14,529 nucleotides of DNA. It comes from Bacilli bacterium. Its GTDB lineage: Bacteria; Bacillota_I; Bacilli_A; RFN20; UBA1709. This document shows, piece by piece, positions 12,290-14,529 of this stretch. Made by a program: the position numbers and the translations under genes. The notes beneath the pieces were generated by a model, which saw only the letters and a list, made by a program, of their open reading frames with translations, was not told the origin of the DNA and searched no databases. The stretch lies in NCBI GenBank assembly GCA_028694305.1, contig JAQUTO010000010.1, positions 1 through 14,529 of the forward strand, in the 5' to 3' direction. The stretch's first letter is position 1. Every line of letters starts with the position of its first letter.

Positions 12290-12735
12290 AATTTGCTCCT
12301 CCTTAAATAATAATCTTCATCATTAGTTAACTTTGGTCTAATTTTTTCAATCGGGCAATATAACCTACCATCTTTAATGGCCTTTAAGACCATCAGTCTT
12401 TCAGAAGGCAATAGCTGATTGAAAATCTCAACTAAGTTCACATCTAATTCATTCCGAATTAGTTTATTAACAATATATAATCTTTCTTGTCCCTTGAAGA
12501 TATCGGTAGGATCTACCACTGTTTTACTATCTAGACAGAGTAGTTCTTCAATTGAGATACCAAAGAACTGACTTAGTTCTAGAATGCTATCAACACTTGG
12601 GACAGCAGTACCATTTTCCCACTTAGATAAACCTTGCCTACTCACATACATCTTGCTAGCCAAATCTTCTTGTGAGAGATTGTGTTCTTTCCTAAGTAAG
12701 CAGATTTTACAGCCTACTTGTTTAAAATCAATCAT
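12286..12735 (-). CDS. XRE-family transcriptional regulator
   Basis: The 149-residue protein has an N-terminal helix-turn-helix (residues 8-66) with the typical LSQEDLASKMYVSRQGLSKW core (20-39), GTAVPSVDSILELSQFF (42-58) and a short linker. The C-terminal half (75-149) contains LPSERLMVLKAI and a basic tail, with no known effector domain. AAGGAGG (12752-12746) precedes the start. It is the first gene of a two-gene operon whose partner is the acidic repeat protein. Dyads in its promoter suggest autoregulation. The HTH resembles the common SinR/cI-type regulators of Bacillota rather than antitoxins. Confidence 0.88.
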   Translation of the reverse strand: MIDFKQVGCKICLLRKEHNLSQEDLASKMYVSRQGLSKWENGTAVPSVDSILELSQFFGISIEELLCLDSKTVVDPTDIFKGQERLYIVNKLIRNELDVNLVEIFNQLLPSERLMVLKAIKDGRLYCPIEKIRPKLTNDEDYYLRRSKL

Positions 12736-12775
12736 TAACCTGCCTCCTTATGCTTCTATTTTGCTAGTCTATCTT

Positions 12776-12816
12776 CTAAAAGTCACGCAACGCTCAGTTG
12801 CAAATTACTCTTTTAG
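12776..12816. promoter_or_regulatory. nested dyad in the leader of the XRE operon
   Basis: An outer inverted repeat CTAAAAG (12776-12782) / CTTTTAG (12810-12816) encloses an inner GCAAC (12787-12791) / GTTGC (12797-12801). It overlaps the predicted start (12808), so it is a better candidate as a protein-binding DNA site than as an RNA hairpin. Confidence 0.35.
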
Positions 12817-12850
12817 TATACTTAGAAGTAGGGCAAGATAACAAGTTATC
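12815..12850 (-). promoter_or_regulatory. promoter of the XRE/repeat-protein operon with operator dyad
   Basis: On the minus strand, TTGTTA (12844-12839) is 18 bases from TATACT (12820-12815). The -35 box lies inside GATAAC-AA-GTTATC (12837-12850), a perfect 6-bp dyad likely to be an operator. Confidence 0.55.
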
Positions 12851-12868
12851 ATTATTAAATAATTACTA

Positions 12869-12906
12869 TTGACTACATTGTAGTTGCTGCCTATAATGAT
12901 TATAGG
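12869..12906 (+). promoter_or_regulatory. relBE promoter with two operator dyads
   Basis: TTGACT (12869-12874) is 17 bases from a perfect TATAAT (12892-12897). Dyad one, ACTACA-T-TGTAGT (12872-12884), covers the -35 edge and spacer. Dyad two, CCTATAATGATTATAGG (12890-12906), an 8-bp perfect inverted repeat, covers the -10 and start. RHH/RelB-type antitoxins repress through such sites. The predicted +1 (12904) is the first base of the Shine-Dalgarno AGGAGG. Confidence 0.75.
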
Positions 12907-12918
12907 AGGCTGATATTT

Positions 12919-13140
12919 ATGGCAGTAACTTCAGTAAGAACAAATGATGAAGAAACAAAACTTTTTAAGAGCTATGCAGCTTTGCATGGCATTTCACTAT
13001 CGGAGGCTTTTAAAGTGGCTTTAATCGAAAGAATTGAGGATGAATTTGATATTGCTGACATGGATGAAGCATTGAAGAGATTTAACAAGGACCCTAAAAC
13101 ATATACATTAGAAGAATTAAGAAAGAAATTCAATTTATGA
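12919..13140 (+). CDS. relB: RelB-type antitoxin
   Basis: The 73-residue protein has an N-terminal ribbon-helix-helix (residues 1-45: VTSVRTNDEETKLFKSYAAL, ISLSEAFKVALI) for DNA binding and dimerisation. A C-terminal tail (46-73, ending TYTLEELRKKFNL) is expected to wrap and inhibit the toxin. The family is the DUF6290/RelB type common in Bacillota. AGGAGG (12904-12909) lies nine bases before the ATG. Its TGA stop overlaps the toxin ATG in ATGA, so translation is coupled, with the antitoxin made first. Two dyads in its promoter point to autorepression alone or with the toxin. Confidence 0.87.
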   Translation: MAVTSVRTNDEETKLFKSYAALHGISLSEAFKVALIERIEDEFDIADMDEALKRFNKDPKTYTLEELRKKFNL

Positions 13141-13406
13141 CATATCAGATTACTTTTTCTAAAGAAGCAATAAATGAATTTGGAAAACTTGATCATTATA
13201 CACAGGTAATAATCAATGCTTGGATTTCTAAACATCTAGAGAATTGCGAAAATCCAAGAGCTTTTGGTAAGCCGTTAATTGCTGGATTCTCTGGCCAATG
13301 GCGCTATCGCATTGGCGACTACCGCTTACTTTGTCTAATCAAAGATTGCGAATTAATTGTTCTAGTCATTAAAGTTGGCCATCGTCGCGATGTATATACG
13401 AGATAA
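13137..13406 (+). CDS. relE: RelE-type mRNA interferase toxin
   Basis: The 89-residue protein has the RelE/ParE fold: helices (8-36), then GFSGQWRYRIGDYRLLCLI (50-68) and VLVIKVGHRRDVY (75-87). Candidate catalytic residues by analogy with E. coli RelE are Arg63, Arg83/84 and Tyr87, consistent with ribosome-dependent mRNA cleavage rather than gyrase poisoning, although ParE-type activity cannot be excluded from sequence. The length is normal and the key residues are intact, so it is probably active. It overlaps the antitoxin by four bases. The convergent small gene begins 17 bases beyond its stop. Confidence 0.87.
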   Translation: MTYQITFSKEAINEFGKLDHYTQVIINAWISKHLENCENPRAFGKPLIAGFSGQWRYRIGDYRLLCLIKDCELIVLVIKVGHRRDVYTR

Positions 13407-13423
13407 TATCCTTATTAGTATTT

Positions 13424-13630
13424 TTAGCTGATTATTTCTAGTTGATTTTCTTCAAAGGTAAAGACGGGCACACCAAATTTACGACTATCTAGTTCTACTA
13501 AATATAAGACACCATACTTATCGTTGTTATGTGATTCTAAAACAGTACCCTTAGTACCTTTAGGTATAATAACACCATCTACTTTGACATCAAAAGAGAG
13601 TTTTACTCGACTATATTCCTTAATTGCCAT
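13424..13630 (-). CDS. small SH3-like protein (DUF4926-like)
   Basis: ATG at 13630 is chosen because AAGGA lies at a good distance upstream; the frame can be extended to 13693, but that start has only a weak site. The 68-residue product (MAIKEYSRVKLSFDVKVDG and onward) has a strand pattern with PKGTKGTVL and YGVLYLVELD, as in small SH3-like barrels. I cannot name the function. It resembles the 5281-5502 protein in layout (KG-x-x-G-V/T-V, then Y-x-V-E-F/L). It is convergent with relE and divergent from mazE. The region 13631-13732 holds its weak upstream sequence and a poor hairpin, CCCA/TGGG (13688-13702), with a T run. Confidence 0.5.
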   Translation of the reverse strand: MAIKEYSRVKLSFDVKVDGVIIPKGTKGTVLESHNNDKYGVLYLVELDSRKFGVPVFTFEENQLEIIS

Positions 13631-13720
13631 GTTCTCACGTCCTTGTATTTGTAAGCCCATTGTATCTAATATGATGTCCAAAAAAATGCCCATACTCTTT
13701 GGGGATTTTTTATATGAAAT

Positions 13721-13761
13721 AATGTATATCCAATTGACAATGTTATAACATATGTATATAC
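13721..13761 (+). promoter_or_regulatory. mazEF promoter with palindromic operator
   Basis: A perfect TTGACA (13733-13738) is 17 bases from TATACT (13756-13761). The palindrome ATGTTATAACAT (13739-13750) fills the spacer. ATGTATAT recurs at 13721-13728 and 13751-13758. The predicted +1 (13768) is at the start of the Shine-Dalgarno AGAGGTG, giving a leader of about 13 bases. Confidence 0.75.
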
Positions 13762-13780
13762 TTTTATTAGAGGTGATAAT

Positions 13781-14023
13781 ATGGTGATTACACTTAAAAA
13801 GATTGGGAATAGCAGGGGAATCATTATTCCTTCAAGTATTTTAAAGACGCTTGATATTAAAGATAATGATGAATTGACCATAGTTAGTTCCAATAAAAAC
13901 ATAATTATTAAGAAGAACAAACAAACCGCTAAAACCTTAGCTGATTTATTTGCAAATTATCATGGCGACTATGAACCTGTCGAAGTTGATTGGGGTAAGC
14001 CAAAGGGAAGAGAAGTATGGTAA
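13781..14023 (+). CDS. mazE: MazE-type antitoxin (AbrB/SpoVT domain)
   Basis: The 80-residue protein has an N-terminal swapped-hairpin DNA-binding domain (residues 1-48: VITLKKIGNSRGIIIPSSIL, then DELTIVSSNKNIIIKK). The C-terminal tail (54-80: LADLFANYHGDY, VDWGKPKGREVW) is typical of MazE/PemI and is the toxin-binding segment. AGAGGTG (13768-13774) precedes the start. It overlaps the toxin gene by seven bases (ATGGTAA). Dyads at its promoter fit autoregulation by the MazEF complex. Confidence 0.9.
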   Translation: MVITLKKIGNSRGIIIPSSILKTLDIKDNDELTIVSSNKNIIIKKNKQTAKTLADLFANYHGDYEPVEVDWGKPKGREVW

Positions 14024-14352
14024 AACAAGGAGATATTGTTTTTGTTGATTTTGATCCAGCGTTGGGTCATGAACAAAAAGGCAGAAGACCAGCGGTTGTT
14101 ATTTCTAATTCTGAGTTCATCTCTAGAACAAAGGGATTAGCAATCATGCTCCCAATTACGAGTACTATTCATCCGGGGTTTCCTCTTCATGTTGATTTGC
14201 GGGGTCGAACTAAAACAAAGGGTCAAATACTCTGTGAACAACCTAAAGTGATTGATACAAACTCCAAGGACTATGTTCTAATTGAATCTGTTCCAGAAGA
14301 TATCTTGAAAAAGGTCATCGACATTGTGATGCTAGAAATCAGTTATAATTAA
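14017..14352 (+). CDS. mazF: MazF/PemK-type endoribonuclease toxin
   Basis: The 111-residue protein shows the full MazF fold: GDIVFVDFDPALGHEQKGRRPAVVIS (5-30), the strand AIMLPITST (42-50), TKGQILCEQPKVID (about 69-82) and a C-terminal helix VPEDILKKVIDIVMLEI. Arg24 (in RRPAVV) and Thr48 occupy the positions of the catalytic Arg and Thr of MazF, so it should be an active sequence-specific mRNA interferase; the cut site cannot be read from the sequence. The length is normal. It is the last gene of the operon and is followed by an intrinsic terminator. Confidence 0.92.
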   Translation: MVKQGDIVFVDFDPALGHEQKGRRPAVVISNSEFISRTKGLAIMLPITSTIHPGFPLHVDLRGRTKTKGQILCEQPKVIDTNSKDYVLIESVPEDILKKVIDIVMLEISYN

Positions 14353-14375
14353 TTGTAGTTACATTATATTTTGTT

Positions 14376-14404
14376 ACTCAATTCTTATTGAATTGGGTTT
14401 TCTT
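14376..14404 (+). terminator. intrinsic terminator of mazEF
   Basis: ACTCAATTC (14376-14384) pairs with GAATTGGGT (14390-14398), with one G-T wobble, around TTATT. It is followed by TTTTCTT. Confidence 0.75.
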
Positions 14405-14466
14405 ATGAAAAGAATCTAACTAATAAGGCGGAAATAGCAAGATGATGCTCTTTCTTTCTAATAAAG

Positions 14467-14475
14467 TGCTATAAT
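14467..14475 (+). promoter_or_regulatory. extended -10 promoter near the right edge
   Basis: TGC-TATAAT is a perfect extended -10 element. No good -35 box is seen 17 bases upstream. The predicted start is near 14482. Confidence 0.45.
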
Positions 14476-14488
14476 CCATTCGATACAT

Positions 14489-14529
14489 ATGGTGGCAATT
14501 GTCATTATTTCAGTTGTTGGGGTCTTAGG
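14489..14529 (+). CDS. possible start of a membrane-protein gene, cut by the window edge
   Basis: An ATG seven bases after the predicted transcription start opens MVAIVIISVVGVL, a hydrophobic stretch like a first membrane helix or signal peptide, and runs off the window. There is no Shine-Dalgarno sequence; if real, it would be almost leaderless. Only 13 codons are visible, so confidence is low. Confidence 0.25.
   Translation, partial: MVAIVIISVVGVL

Noticed and set aside
12584..12841. 85-codon rightward open frame
   Set aside because: It is antisense to the XRE gene and its promoter, with no ribosome binding site.
13631..13693. N-terminal extension of the small SH3-like protein
   Set aside because: The hydrophobic 21-residue extension lacks a good ribosome binding site and would precede a start with a better one.

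Overview
The window is AT-rich DNA. It has strong Shine-Dalgarno sites, consensus sigma-70-type promoters, ordinary UGG tryptophan codons and UGA used as a stop. That fits a low-GC Bacillota genome (Bacilli, Erysipelotrichia or a non-recoded relative of the Mollicutes); the species cannot be fixed from the sequence. Gene content is mostly accessory: three toxin-antitoxin operons, one probable nuclease toxin with a partner gene, two AAA/DUF4143 ATPases, and a few stand-alone metabolic or unknown genes.

Left part (1-2700). An N-terminal-cysteine hydrolase gene is followed by a two-gene toxin-antitoxin operon: an MqsR-like toxin, then a zinc-ribbon/HTH antitoxin resembling the N-terminal module of Panacea (SocA/DUF4065) antitoxins. 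A convergent gene encodes a predicted secreted-anchor membrane protein.

Island (2735-5571). A complete tRNA-Leu(CAA) is followed 2.7 kb later by a second copy of its 3' part (55 of 56 bases identical), starting at the anticodon loop. This is the footprint of site-specific integration into a tRNA gene, but no integrase lies between the repeats. The cargo is an XRE repressor gene transcribed leftwards, a divergent promoter with shared operator-like sites, a roughly 300-base structured leader, and then an operon of a DUF4417 protein, a probable BECR-fold nuclease and a small acidic partner. Inside the leader, on the opposite strand, sits a complete small-RNA gene: a consensus promoter, about 70 transcribed bases and an intrinsic terminator. 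It would be perfectly antisense to the operon leader. I consider this the most interesting system in the window.

Middle (5579-11611). It holds two AAA_14/DUF4143 ATPases: a leftward one with paired dyads around its promoter, and a rightward one preceded by three 15-base repeats spaced exactly 33 bases apart. Between them are a GyrI-like/DUF3795 protein, an MBL-fold hydrolase and a convergent class I methyltransferase-like gene that may be translated from a leaderless mRNA. A short remnant resembling the N-terminus of a CDP-alcohol phosphatidyltransferase lies in the gap at about 7054-7167.

Right part (11609-14529). A leftward operon pairs an XRE regulator with an acidic protein carrying four degenerate helical repeats. 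RelBE and MazEF operons follow, separated by a small SH3-like protein gene, with a possible new gene starting at the window edge. The toxin-antitoxin operons have clear promoters with dyad symmetry and predicted very short leaders that begin at or just beside the Shine-Dalgarno sequence. All functional assignments are from reading motifs and recalled family patterns; no database search was run.
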